Below are positions 1 to 12,143 of a stretch of 35,168 bases of DNA, piece by piece (the first letter of the stretch is position 1; each line of letters opens with the position of its first letter). Origin of the DNA: Didymodactylos carnosus (taxonomy: Eukaryota; Rotifera; Eurotatoria; Philodinida; Philodinidae); NCBI GenBank assembly GCA_905250885.1, contig CAJNOQ010001162.1:1-35168 (forward strand), given 5' to 3'. Both the position numbers and the translations under genes were made by a program. The notes below the pieces were generated by a model that was not told the origin of the DNA, searched no databases, and was given only the letters and a program-made list of their open reading frames with translations.

Positions 1-441
1 ATATGACAGCTCAGACAAAAAAGGAGTATTCACCATACATATACTACATAAACATGAATATTTTGACAAAGTTAGATGTATTATAATACAGTGAAAAAAG
101 AGGAACTCATTAAACTGACCTTTATAGAGCAATTTTTCAGATGATGGATTTTTTCATGGCATGTTTTAATTTTAAATTTTTATGGCAGCAAATAGCTCAT
201 ATCACCAGTATTTACACCTGATGAACTTAATAAAGACCTCATTTTCGACTATTAGCTAAATGTCAGCGTGAATGCACACTGAGCATGGATATCCATGGGC
301 ATGTGTTTTTCCTAGGAATACGCAGATGTCTAATTTAAGAACAACATATTTTGATTAGACATTTAGGAAAAAATTAAAAACTGTGTTTAACCGTTTTCCT
401 TCATCACTATGAGAGTCAAATGAAATTCTGCGGTCGAAAAG
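1..441. other. AT-rich non-coding flank
   Basis: No convincing coding exon, RNA gene or repeat is visible in this stretch. It lies 3' of the kinase gene, which runs on the minus strand, and just outside the first fold-back repeat. Confidence 0.5.
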
Positions 442-945
442 TTTGGAAAAATTATGAAGTTTGAATTCTGCAAAATACAAAAACAAACTATACGAACATC
501 AGAAAATATAGGAACTATTGGAACATTAGGGACGTTACCAAAATTAATAGGTAGCATGTGAGGCATAGCAATCGGAAAACTCTGATAGCTGAAAGTGCGT
601 GTGAGAAAGCATAGAAAGATAGTGGGTTAGAAATCAGCTTATCGCACATGTCAACAATTTTTGTACAACATTTCAACATGTGAACGTAGCCACGAACGTG
701 GAGGTGAGAGTAAGCTTTTAAAGAGCAATACCGCACTTGAAAAGAGTGTGCTGGAAGTGACTTGGAAACGATGATCCGACACATTCCTGATAAACCTAAG
801 TATATACCTTGTATTGCAAGTTATGGATTCATCGGGAATTTTACACGCTCACTACGCTTACTATTATAATACTTCCTATATTTCCTAATGTTCTTATAGT
901 TTGTTTTTGTAGTTTGTAGAACTGAAAGTTCCGAATTTTTCCACA
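442..945. repeat. Fold-back (inverted) repeat, 504 bp
   Basis: About 78 bp at 442-519 recurs as its reverse complement at about 869-945, with roughly 80 percent identity judged by eye. Shared blocks include TACAAAAACAAACTATA on the left and its complement TATAGTTTGTTTTTGTA on the right. The 350-bp centre has no recognisable coding content. The layout suits a non-autonomous DNA element, but I could not find a clear target-site duplication, so the ends are approximate. Confidence 0.6.
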
Positions 946-946
946 T

Positions 947-1222
947 ATTAAAACACTCATAACTCATTGGTTTCTGATCCGAAATTAATAAAATTTTCAG
1001 AAAATACTCAAGACGATTCGTAGATTATGGATCAAGTGGAAAAAATTAGTTTTGAACAATTCTTCGTTCTTGAGCTTTTTGAGAAGGTCTCTAGAAAACT
1101 AGCCAATCTATGGTTCAAACCCAACCTTGTCCACTTGATCCATAATCTACGAATCGTCTTGGGTATTTTCTGAAAATTTTATTGATTTTAAATCAGAAAT
1201 CAATCAGTTAAAAGTGTTTTAA
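947..1222. repeat. Fold-back (inverted) repeat, 276 bp
   Basis: Left arm 947-1040 and right arm 1130-1222 are near-complementary. The inner 60 bp are almost perfect: GATTCGTAGATTATGGATC on the left matches GATCCATAATCTACGAATC on the right. Outer ends read ATTAAAACACT and AGTGTTTTAAT. The spacer is about 90 bp. It abuts the previous fold-back repeat, so the two may be one compound insertion. No clear target duplication was found. Confidence 0.7.
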
Positions 1223-2569
1223 TTCTACATACACATAGGCAGAAAACTGGATTTTCGTAAAAAGGGCACAGCTGAGGTCACAAAAACAGTTTTCTCAGCG
1301 TGTCCACTCCACAGGACTATTGTCATTGTTGTACAGTGGCAACCATAAAAATTTATTTACTGTTTTCTGGTATAGCAAGACAGACAAGGTTGATATTCAT
1401 AAAGAGAGGAGATTAATTACTTACATTTTTCGAACGACATAAAACAAGATCAACAATAATGCACACGCAAAGAGTACAGTCTATTTGAAATATATTATCA
1501 TGTGCCTGCCAAAGAAACGCATATTCGAAAAAAAAGTATAACATATATTCTCTTGAATATCGTCAGACACAATTGATCAAAACATATAGCGTTATTGTTA
1601 TTGGCTTCAGGTAGTGAAATGTCATATAAAAGTTCTCCTTTTTATCAAACATGAAGTTTTATCTCATCATGTCAATTGAGACAATGCAACATGTTTCTGT
1701 GCCACTCCTTTTTATAAACATTTGTGTTTCGTGAAGTAGTACAGAAAAAAATTCTGAATTAATCAAATTAAGAGGAATGATATCGTGCAAAATAAATAGA
1801 AATAAATACGTCAGGTAAAAAGAAAGTTAGTTACAAATTACAAATATATAAAAAACAAAACAACCCCGAAAAGAACAATAAACAAACAAAGGTTGTACGA
1901 TTAAACCGTGTAATATTATTCTATACAAAAAAAGTAGACACACTGTATTTTTTTTCCAGTTGACAAACAAAAAAAAATGCATTTTTGCCTGCAGAAGTAT
2001 ATCTTGATAGTCAGGAATGCCATGGAATGATGTATAACAATAAAGAAAAACAAAACATTCTCATACTAAAATCACTGCTAAAAAATAATCTTTCTACTAT
2101 GGCGTTGCACACACATTACAATAGAATTTGCTGAGCTAGATCACTGACCAGAGTTAATAATTTTGCAAGCAAATAATAGTTCTGCTTTGATGGCTTTATG
2201 TACAAAAGAGACGCTTATTTTAAATATGTGCTCATGTGAGAAAAAACAATAGAAGAAAACAAAGACGTGATATTTGTTTTTTACACAAAATGCCAAAGAT
2301 GCAAAAGAAGTAACAACAAACTTCAACGATCACCGGACAAAATATAAAGAAACAAAAAGTTAGTATGAAAATAGAAAGAGAATATTGCATTAGCCGTTTG
2401 TTTGAAAAAACAGTGAAAACAAATAAGCAAAACACATTGCAGTACAAAGTTAGACACCAAAGATTATTTTGTGTGCATCATAAAAGCGACATTTCTTAAT
2501 AACTCAAGCAAAAACTACAAACAAAATGAATATTAAAGTGTAGATGATTCTGCCACAGCAGACAATTGT
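1223..2569. other. Non-coding region downstream of the kinase gene
   Basis: Very AT-rich sequence with homopolymer runs. It should hold the 3' UTR and polyadenylation site of the minus-strand kinase gene, but I see no single convincing AATAAA-type signal close to its stop. No other gene, RNA or repeat is supported. Confidence 0.5.
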
Positions 2570-5500
2570 CTATAACAATACGTCCGCATCATCTTTTGCA
2601 TTAAAACTTAAATTAGAGAAAGCGAATTGATCCGTTTTACTGTTTCTACTTCCTTTTGATGACACTGTTGGCAATACTATAGTCTGATTTGTTCCAGATA
2701 TATTCGGTGTCATTTGTTGTTGTTTAATAGATGATGACTTCTTTTTCCTTCGACGTAAACTCGATGTCAACTCTTCACTTGAAGAATTACCTGCTCCCGT
2801 ATCTGAATCATTTTTATTATTGTTCGAATGAAAATAATAGATATCAGTACTATTGAGTGATTGTTGTTTCGGTGGTGATAGAGCCATATTTAATGCTGTT
2901 TGTATTCCATTGAGATCACCTAATTGAGCTAAACTCGTGGCTATTGCTGCCGAACCATATACACGTCGTTCATGCACACTGTTTGTAGAACCAATTTGAT
3001 TGTTAACAATGCCGACAACATTTGCATTGATATTATTATTTTCTTTTGATAATGATGACAATGAATAGGGTGCTATGAGTGTGGGTGGAGGAGGGACACC
3101 AGCAACAAATGTTTGAGGTGCTGTCAATTTAGCTAACGTGGAAAAACGAGATGGCTCTCCCGATGGGACTGGCAGAGAAGTTTTTGAGATATTATTATTA
3201 TCGACAAAACTCACATTTGTATTTCCATCATCACCAATATTCATTAATTGTTGATCGAGATCGATTAAATGTGAATTTGATGATGATGTGGAGAGTGGCG
3301 ATGACGATGTTTTAGGATTTTGTGATGAACGTGTTTTATTTGATAATAGTTTGTTATTAAATGGAGCATTAATAAAGACATCATTTTTTGTTGAATGTTC
3401 TACTTGTTTAATTGTACCAGGTGGATAAGATTCGGAATGCGTTAATTTTGTTTTTGCATTGAGTTCATAATGTAACGAAGAATTGTCGGGAATATTGCTA
3501 ACATCTAAAAAGATGCAAAATATTCAATATTTGAAAGAAAACCAGGATGTTATAACGTTCAGATTTTTGAATGGATGTAAAATTTGATTAAAACTAGAGC
3601 AAAATGGCGCGAAAATCATCAGTTTTTTCAAAGACCGATATTTGAGTGTAGACAAAGTGCATTATAGAGAGACTACAAATCGCTGCACATTTTGACAAAG
3701 TTTAACGTGTTTCACACGTTAGGAAAAAAGCTTATTACAATGATACACTCTCATTCTCCAGTGTTTCTCCACCAAACATTTTTTCTAAATAGTCGTCTGC
3801 ATGTACACTACAATCTGCTGGTCGTGATAATTTTGGATAAAATAGATCTTTAAAATCAATCAATTACCTGACTGTTCTAATTGAGAATCATTTTCTATAT
3901 CTACGTTCTGTTTTTGATATGGTGCAAATGCACTTCGCCTTGTACGTAACAATATTCCATTTGGGTCAAAATTTACTGGTGGTGTTTCTACTTTGCCAAC
4001 AATTTGTTGTTGCTGTTGTTGTGACTGTGGTGGATAATATTGAGTATTGTGATGACGAAACGGTGCATGTAAAAATGGATTTTCAAATGACGCTGTTGTT
4101 GTTGCATCGGAATGAATTTGAGTGGACAATAATGGACGTGCAACTGGAGAATTAACTGATAAAAATTTACCTATATTTGAATCAATGGATTGTTTTCTTT
4201 TTGATAAAAATGGTGCATCAACAAATACACGACCGATTGCTTTGGCGGATGTTGGTTTTGTTGATGAACGTGAAGAATTGGACGAATCTTTCAAGGGTGT
4301 GGATGTGACAGTTGTATTTGTTGTTGAAGATGAAAATAAATTATACACTTTTTCAGCTAATGTTGATGTTGACAAACTGCCTAGAGAAAAAAGAGAGAAA
4401 AGCACATATATATATTTATTTATATAATTTAATATGTATATATGTGTGCGAAAGAGAGAGACGCGAGAAAAAGCAAAGCTTATAGATATATATATATTTC
4501 CATCGTTCTGCTAATCGTTTAGATCATGCACAGAGAAGCGTTTATTCTGAGAAACAAAAAATCAATTTATCAAAAAAGACGTGCGTAAGTAGCAGTGACT
4601 TTACTTTTGTTTTTGCAGTTAGAGCCATGTTACTTGTTCGTCTAAACGAACAATAATGCTTTTAACTACTTAAGGAGAAAACCGAACCTATTTATTGATA
4701 GTAAGAGAAACCAGACATATGTTTCAGATTGAAGCAATGTGCAATAAAACTCTATTCGTATTAGGCATGCAACGGTTATTTTATTGGGGCTCTTGGGAGC
4801 AGTAGTTTTAAAAATCGAAGAAACTTTTTAAAATCTTTTCGAGTCGACAGTTTTGTGCATAAATGTTTGTTCTACAAAATAAGACATTGCAGACTTTCTC
4901 ATGATGGTTCGTCGATGAGATATGAATTTTTTTCTGTAAAATAGAATCAGTTAAAATAGGCTCAGGTTTCCAGGTAAAAACTTTGTATCTCATCGACGAA
5001 CCATCGTGAGAAAGTCTGCAATGTCTTATTTTGTAGAACAAACATTTATGCACAAAACTGTCGACTCGAAAAGATTGTAAAAAGTTTCTTCGATTTTTAA
5101 AATTACTGCCCTCAAGAGCCGTGATAAAATAACCGTTGCATGCTTAATTCGTATACCAAAAACATATGAAGTTACTTGTTTTTTGCTGTAGTTGGTGTTC
5201 ATTATCACTGCTATTGGTACTATCTTCGGAACTTAAATGTTCATATTGCTGTTGAATTGCACCACCACCACCTTTTGTTGCTAATCTTGTTGTAAATCCA
5301 CTAGTTGCCATTGTGTTCATTTTTCCATGATTATCATCATCCGAGTCCTCGTTAATTAACTGATCGAAAGCAATTTCATTATTTTGCGCGTCGTCTCGAG
5401 TATCATGGCTTTCAGTGTCTTTATTTTCGTTTTGTGCTGCAGATAAATTTTGTTCATCATATGGTCGACGGCCAATAATACGCATCATTAATCGTTTATT

Positions 5501-8253
5501 TGTTATGGGAGTCTTTTGCTCAGTCTCCTCTGTCGATAATGTTTTTTGTAATGATGGTGATGATATATTGGTTAGAGATTGTAGTGACTGTTTCTTTTTA
5601 ACCGACGATCGTTTTTCATTTAATCCGGATAAATTTTGTCGTTTGGATTTATCACATTTTTTCTTCTTATCATTCTAAAGAAAATTAACATTTCGACTAA
5701 TTATACGGTAGATTAAGTCCAACTTACTTTAGTTGGACTTGAAGATGTTAAATTTGATGATAGTGAGGAGTTCGACGATGAGGCTGATTGTTCTTCATCA
5801 TCTGGTCGAATATTTGAATTGACAGTATATTTTTTGGCAAATGTCACTTCATCCTCTTCTAACGCTAAACTTTCACAAGATTTGACATTTTGTATAGATG
5901 CGTTTGAACTTGATTTATTTTTTGATAAATTTTTAGAAGAAAATTGTACATCTTCATCTTCATCAGTGAATTCTTCGCTTCTTGCTGTTACTGTTTTTTG
6001 TTGTAATTCATGTTTTAAATAATTTGAATTGTCGGTTGAATGACGTCTATTAGCAAAAAATAAATCCAGTTGTTCTTGGTGTTGTTGTTCCGATGTTATT
6101 GGATCAACAAAAGAGGTCATCATTTGAAAAGAATAATTGTTCGTCGATTGTGATACAAGAGTTGGACTCACAGTATTACTGTAAGCTCGACGATGACCAC
6201 GATGAAATAGTTGGTCGGATGATGATGATGATTGTTCTATAGAACCATGAGAAAGTGGGGAGACAGAGGGAACCATCCCTGTTGCAGTAGTAGAAGGAGG
6301 AGGTGGTAGATGGAATAAATTATTTTCATTTCGTTCGTCAAACAGTGAGACAAAATTTTGGGTATAATTTGAACTTGTTGCAGCTGATACAGTAGTTGGC
6401 GGACTGGGTCTGGCATGTGCAGGTACCTTAGTTATGTTTGCTGTATCGGTTATATTTGTTAAACTTGAAGTATGAAATACTTGTGGTAGAGCATTTTGTG
6501 AAATGACTTGTGAGAAATCATCGTCAAACATTAGTTGGACAGCTGATCCAGAACGTTGATGAGAAGTATCTATTGGCTGTTGCACTTGTAACGCTGAACG
6601 AGAAGAGATTTGGGGAGGTGGAAGAGGAGGAATAAGATCAACAGTTGAACTGTTTATCGGTCGTTGAGGAGGTACAATTGGATTGATTACCGTTGACTCT
6701 TGCTGCTGTGGTAAATGAATAGCGGATGGTTGTGTAAGATCAACTTTTTGTTTTTGAAATTGATTAAAATTTAATGAACCAGGTTGTGCAATGATTCCTC
6801 TTGGTCTTTCTCGTGGATTAACTGCTGTGCCAGCTGTTGACGTGTTATCTTCTATAATAGAGGTTTTTGAAATGGTATTTGCTAGTGAGCGTTGATATCT
6901 TGATTCGCTTTCTGTTAATGGCATGGTTAACGATTGCAAATCAGATATTTTTGAATTGAAACGATTATTTATCGGACAATCCATATTCATCAATCTATAA
7001 GTGATATAAGATACCTAAATGTAAAATAAATAGTCTACACAATGTTCCTTTCCTCGAATGTTACAGTATTACCTGATATATATCTGGTCTTTTATTAACA
7101 TCAATTTCTAACATATATCGAACTAATAAATTTAATTCTTTACTATATAATTGTACCATATCATCTGGTATAGTAAAATTTCCATTTTGAATAGCTAATA
7201 TTGAATCACCAAATGGAAGTGTAAAATACATTAGTTTGTATAATAAACATCCCATAGCCCATATGTCTGATTTTAATGTAATTGGTATTTGACTATATAA
7301 ATCAATCATTTCCGGTGAACGATAGGCTAACGTTGTATAACGTTGAATATTTTCTTCTAATTGTTTAATAGAAGCTGTTGAATTTGAGTGTTGCGGTTGT
7401 TCATCAATAAATATGGCTGATCCAAAATCACATAATACATAGGATAGACTATTATCAATTAGAATATTTTCTATTTTCAAATCACGATGTAATATGGATT
7501 TTGGTCGATGATAATGACAATGACTAACAGCTTGACATATATCACTAAAATACACGTACAAATTACTTGATTATACGTTAATAAGATAAGAGGACATAGG
7601 TCATACCTAAATATCTTCAATATTTCTTTTTCTTTAAAATAACCTGTACCCCCATTAGTTGTCCGTTGTTCAATCATTCGTTGGGTTAACGTTCCACTCG
7701 AGCAATATTCTGTTAACAAAAGTATCTCATAAATCGTATCGTCTTCTTCATCATCTTCCTTGTTTGCTCCTATCATTGCCGTACTTGTTGATGGTGGTGA
7801 TATTCGTTGAACTGATGAATCAATATATTTGACGATATTTTTTTGTGACGATAAATTTTTCATTATTTGTATTTCACGTTTACATACATCTAAACCTTCT
7901 GCATTATTCACATACATGCGTTTTAGAGCATAACGTTGTACTGATGGTTGATTTAATGAACGTACAAGAAATACAAAGGAGAAACCACCTTGACCCAAAA
8001 TATCTTCAACGATAACATGATATTGATTTATTGTTAACGTTTTACCAATAAAAGATGTATCACCACTACCAGAAGTAGTGATCGTCGTAGCTCCTGCTAA
8101 CGAGGATCCAGGCGTAGCTGTTGGTAGCGACACATTTTGATGTTGAATGATTGATAAACTAGATGGATTTATATTTGTACGACTCCCATTATGATGATGT
8201 TGACTTACGCCCGTCGTTTTACCACGAACAGGTAGTTTTTGAGATCGTATCAT
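2570..8253 (-). CDS. Numb-associated Ser/Thr kinase, AAK1/BMP2K-like
   Basis: Minus-strand gene, six coding exons: 8253-7607, 7544-7073, 7014-5728, 5674-5176, 4380-3868, 3504-2570. They total 4353 nt and 1450 residues, with all phases consistent. Family members phosphorylate the AP-2 mu subunit and act in clathrin endocytosis and Notch/Numb sorting. The kinase domain comes first, at about residues 75-345: glycine loop GQGGFSFVF (88-96), lysine 111 in ALKRM, HRDLK (235-239, catalytic Asp237), DFG (255-257), and the family-typical segments CKREIQIM, FTLPFG and RPDIYQVSY. The very long tail is rich in S, T, N, Q and P. It has an NPF motif (FENPFLH, EH-domain type), a polyglutamine run and LIDLD, which fits the clathrin-box pattern. 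It is longer than human AAK1 (961) or BMP2K (1161). Whether it is nearer AAK1 or BMP2K is unresolved. The start at 8253 is the only suitable Met before the kinase domain. Confidence 0.93.
3735..3847 (-). other. Candidate alternative exon of the kinase gene
   Basis: Inside the last intron (3867-3505) lies a 113-nt open segment preceded by AG. It has the same entry phase as the accepted last exon, so it could join to exon 4 or exon 5, and it ends in tandem stops (TAATAA). It would encode about 37 residues including SRPADCSVHADDYLEKMF, with protein-like composition. Joining it directly to exon 5 would need a 20-nt intron (3848-3867), which is implausibly short. Skipping exon 5 (513 nt, symmetric phase) is the more plausible route. 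A chance open frame is possible. Confidence 0.35.
4762..5146. mobile_element. hAT-like fold-back MITE, 385 bp, in a kinase intron
   Basis: An 8-bp direct repeat ATTCGTAT flanks it exactly (4754-4761 and 5147-5154). The ends are inverted: the left starts TAGGCATGCAACGGTTATTT, and the right, read on the minus strand, starts TAAGCATGCAACGGTTATTT. The two arms are 161 bp each (4762-4922 and 4986-5146), more than 90 percent complementary by eye, with a 63-bp loop. Eight-bp duplications are typical of hAT elements. It has no coding capacity, so it would have been moved by a transposase in trans. It lies in intron 4 of the kinase gene, where it would form a long RNA hairpin. Confidence 0.88.
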
Positions 8254-9698
8254 GATCGTGAATAATCAAAAGAAAGTCGCTGACTAATTAAATAAGTAAA
8301 TTTATTTAAATTCATTAAAAACGGAGAACTAGAATAGTGGCATAATAAACAAAAATAAATAAAGTTTTATATAATGAACAATCTTTTATCTAAAAAGAGA
8401 ACAAGTAACTAAAGATTTTTCTACGAACCCAGCAACAGTAGTGAGAGTGATAAAAAAGCCTCTTCAATAGCTTTCAGAACAAAGATCAGATTATTTAAAA
8501 ATCTCAGAATGAGAAAGAAAGATCTGTCACCCCCATCCCAAAGTTTTCTCGTTGATTAAGTTGATTGACAACGCTTCAGCATAGTAAAACAAATAATGGA
8601 AAGTAGCAGAAAGAACAATCATGTTTAGTTCTTCTATCACAAAAATCTTTCTCAACTATAACACCCTTGTTTTGTTTTATTGTTGCTCATATACGATGTT
8701 CCTAAGTCTGGAGCGATAGTCAAATATGAAAAAGAAACGAATTTATCTAAACGTTTGTCATTAGCAAGAAAAAAGTCATGGGTCATCACCTCACAAATAT
8801 TTTTCCATTTACATTTGTAGAGAGTCATACAGGTGTAATTTTTTCTGCTGTGCAAAAAAATGTAAAAGAAACGAAGGAACAAACTCTCTTCTTAATAGTT
8901 TTAAACACTTATCAAAATACCTGTAGGAAATGTCACTCTTTCACAAAACTAATTATATGAGACCAATATTGACGCAAGACTTTCTCTTTAAACGAAAACA
9001 GAAATATTGAACTGCTAAACTTCATTGTCGATAAACGCTAAGCTAAAGAGCTTTAATTCTCATTAGTATTATATTTAAAATCTGTCAACAAAGGTACTTC
9101 TTTGTTTCGTCATTTTTATCACAACGCAGAGTACATAGGTTGCTTTAGACGACTGTATTATACATAACAAAGACTATATCTTCACATATTATTCTCGAAA
9201 AAATACTTTTGTTCTTTTTTGCTTGTGAGCATAACAAAATTGCAAAATTTCGTTTTAAAAACGAACTGAAGGTTCGTTACCAAAATAAATGATGTTTTTA
9301 TTCTTCGCTATGTAAAGAAAGCAAAGCATCCAAGTAAAAGGTTTACGTCTGTATAGGAAGAATGATATATTTGGTAGAAATAAATCGATGAAAAATGAAA
9401 AAAATGGATTTGGGAATAGATGGCCGAAGAAAAAACAACAACAGCAACTATAACTTTACAACCTTGTTCGTCAAAATATAAAAAAAAGAGAAAAAACATC
9501 GCATAGAGAGAGAGAGAGAAGCCAGTATACATAATATTATTTAAACAAAAAGATTTGTTGTGATTAAATACTAAACCAACGCACACACACGCTGCCGCTA
9601 ATCTCTATGTACGTCGAAATCAAGGTTTTTCGATGATCGGGCTCGATCGTGTTAAGACATCACACGCGCTGAGTGAAAAAGAAGAATTGAAAATGAAT
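8254..9698. other. Intergenic region between kinase and E2 genes
   Basis: AT-rich, no supported gene. It holds the 5' flank of the kinase gene near 8254-8300 (a TTAG/TCAG acceptor-like site lies about 25-30 nt before the ATG on the minus strand) and the 3' UTR of the E2 gene just below 9699. A short GA run is at about 9508-9520. Confidence 0.5.
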
Positions 9699-11169
9699 TT
9701 ATTGTTCATTTTGCTGTTGTTGTGGCTCTGCAATGGCATTACTTGTCGAAGGTGAAGGCTGTTGCACATTTGTTGCTGTTGCTTCACTTGCTGTTGATGT
9801 CGCTGTAGCTGCTGTTCCCGTGGCAGATGGTGGAGGTTGTTTTTTTTCTACTTTTTCTTCGTCTTCATCATCAAATAATGTTTGATCGTTCATTATCTGT
9901 TCTTCAATTAATTTTTTAACTTTTGTTTCATACAAACGTTTATTTTCTAAAAATAATTTTGCTGCTTCATTATTTGCCGGACTATTTGGATTTGGATCAT
10001 TTAATAGTGAACGTATTGATGTCAATATTGAGATAACATCATATGTTGGACTCCAATTACGTTGTAAAATATCCAAACAAATGCTGCCATCGGCCTTAAA
10101 AACGTTTAAAATGCTAACTAGATGGTTTATTGTTTGTGCAGAAAAACTTCGTTTTTCCGTCGTCAGAAGCAAAAATGGAGTTTTAAGTTTAAAGAGGTGT
10201 GGGGGGCCAAATGGCTGTTTTTGCACTTTGTGTTTCCTCTACCCCTTATGGACGATCGGACGGACAGGACATGAACAGCGTAGTGTCTTGTGATTTGTAA
10301 CTGACTGTTTTATCTTCTTCTCTCGTTAGTGCCAGCCTCATCATCTAACATATCAATGACAACAGTAGTAGTTGTCGAAATAAAAGTGTATTCGCACTTG
10401 AGTAAGAATTGAACGTTGCTTGTGGCTTAGTTTAAGGGAAACGTTAGATAGACTAGTGAGTACTGATTACATATTTATACATATATCCAGGAAGAAAGTT
10501 TCCACATGTTTGCACTCTCAAGAGCAACGCTGACAAGGGTTTTCTTGAAAGATATACTTACATAAACATTTGGATGAAACATTTTACATGTAAAACGCAC
10601 ATTTGGTGGTTTCAGTGGATACTGATCTGAAATTAAAGTTTTAATTAATACAAACAGATAAAAATTCAAACTATTACCTGAAAATTCCATACGTAACGTA
10701 AATGTACCATCCTCGAAACATGTATCAGTTGGTCCCATAATTACAGCGTTCCATATACGCATATCTTCTTTAGTTGGAGCTGCATTTATACCTGACAGAA
10801 AAAAGAAACACAGTCAGTTCGCCTAAGGAATAAAATCTCTAAGACATTAAAATTTTTATTTCATGTACAAAAGTCCACAAAGAAAGATTTTATTTCTATT
10901 TGAAAATCAATCTGATACTATCATCAGCAGCCTCATCATGGTCGAAGAAAGTTTGAGATCGATGCGCAAAATAACAGATATGTAACTATGTCTCAAGCAA
11001 CAGAATCCGAAGAATCTGTGCTGGCTCTCATTATACGGATGTGCACTGCTCACATTTATAGGAAAAAATAATACTTCAGTTCTCTTTTTATGTATCAAAT
11101 GCATTTACCTTGTAAGTCTTCATTTTGCAATTTGGTTAAATCATGTAATAAGCGTCTTCTTGCCGTCAT
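9699..11169 (-). CDS. Ubiquitin-conjugating enzyme E2, Rad6/UBE2A-UBE2B type
   Basis: Four coding exons on the minus strand: 11169-11109, 10791-10678, 10626-10562, 10094-9699 (636 nt, 211 residues, phases consistent). E2 enzymes carry ubiquitin as a thioester and pass it to substrates with an E3. Rad6 enzymes work with Rad18-, Bre1- and Ubr-type ligases in DNA damage tolerance, histone H2B ubiquitination and N-degron turnover. Diagnostic sequence: N-terminal [29 protein letters not shown] (76-78), catalytic Cys86 in [10 protein letters not shown], and the Rad6-typical WSPTYDV and [10 protein letters not shown]. The core ends near residue 146, as in the 152-residue human proteins. After it comes an unusual 65-residue tail: acidic DDEDEE, then Ala/Thr/Ser/Pro and a C-terminal QQQQNEQ. 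Budding-yeast Rad6 also has an acidic tail. Intron 3 is long for this window (467 bp). Assignment to the Rad6 group is strong; whether it is the only copy is unknown. Confidence 0.93.
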
Positions 11170-11380
11170 TTGTGATCTTTTCTTTTTTAACAGGTTTGAA
11201 CTAACAACGCATCGATTGTTTATTTTTTCTATTAAACGAATGAATGAACAGAACCAGACAAGTCAAAAAAGGCGTGAACTTATCGTACGGATGGCGCGAC
11301 GATAAAGAGTAGGATGTCAATCTAAAAAAGAAAACCAGATAACTGTAAAAAGCTATGAGGATACAACTAGAGAGCAGAGG

Positions 11381-12130
11381 TCATCGTGGGACGGGATGCG
11401 ACGAAAGTTTTATCCTACAGAAAAACACTTTCATCCTAGCCAGTCCGGTACTATATAAGCAGTCAAAAAATTTTCATCCCGTCCCATCTCGTCTGATGAA
11501 CGTTCAAAAATTTTCGTCCCATGAGTTCCCACGGAATCACATTAAATTTTTTTCTGAGAAACTATTTCTTGTCAAACAGAGTTTCTGCTGCAGACAATCG
11601 AGCTCGTTTGTTATTCTGGTTTCGACATATGAAACTGTCAAAATTTGTTTTTTCGCATTACATTATATTACATTTATACACCACAAGACTTGCGTAGTAG
11701 AATAATAAACTACCCACTAACAGAACAAAGTAAAAATAGTGACAAAGTACGAAAACAAAAAAGGCTATCTTATCTGTCATTTTGAACTATTCATCTTTTC
11801 TACTGATCTTATAAATAGAATATTGTCTACTTGTGCAGGATTTAAACTTGGTATTCTTTCGTTGATTACATTACCCGCACCACTGGACTGACGTTCCACT
11901 CCTGCTGATATGGCGGGAATTGAGTGAATTTGTTTCACCGCAAAGAATCAATATTTTTACCGGAATCTCACAGGATGGAATTTTGTCTCCTCCCGTATAG
12001 TCTGAACATTTTCATCTTATCCCGTCCCATCTTACGGCTAGTTCATCCTGTTCCACCTCATGGATGCTTTGAAAAATTTCGTCTCATCCCATAGCATCCC
12101 GTGAGACCCTCGTGCCACTACGATCCCAGA
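11381..12130. mobile_element. Degenerate DNA element with internal GGGACGGGAT-type repeats
   Basis: A 13-bp direct repeat TAGAGAGCAGAGG flanks 750 bp (11368-11380 and 12131-12143). The inner ends are loosely inverted: left ATCGTGGGACGGGATGCGAC, right complement with ATCGTAGTGGCACGAGGG then CACGGGATGC and GAGACGAAAT. Several copies of a CATCCCGTCCCATC-like word occur inside, near 11476, 12018 and 12079. This suits a non-autonomous DNA transposon with subterminal repeats. No protein is encoded. The family is unknown, and 13 bp is long for a target duplication, so part of it may be element sequence. Confidence 0.55.
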
Positions 12131-12143
12131 TAGAGAGCAGAGG

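Noticed and set aside
5415-5678. Plus-strand open frame overlapping the kinase exon at 5176-5674
   Set aside because: It is an antisense shadow of a real coding exon whose minus-strand frame continues the kinase tail with matching splice phases. The same holds for plus-strand frames at 3919-4427 and 5819-6022.
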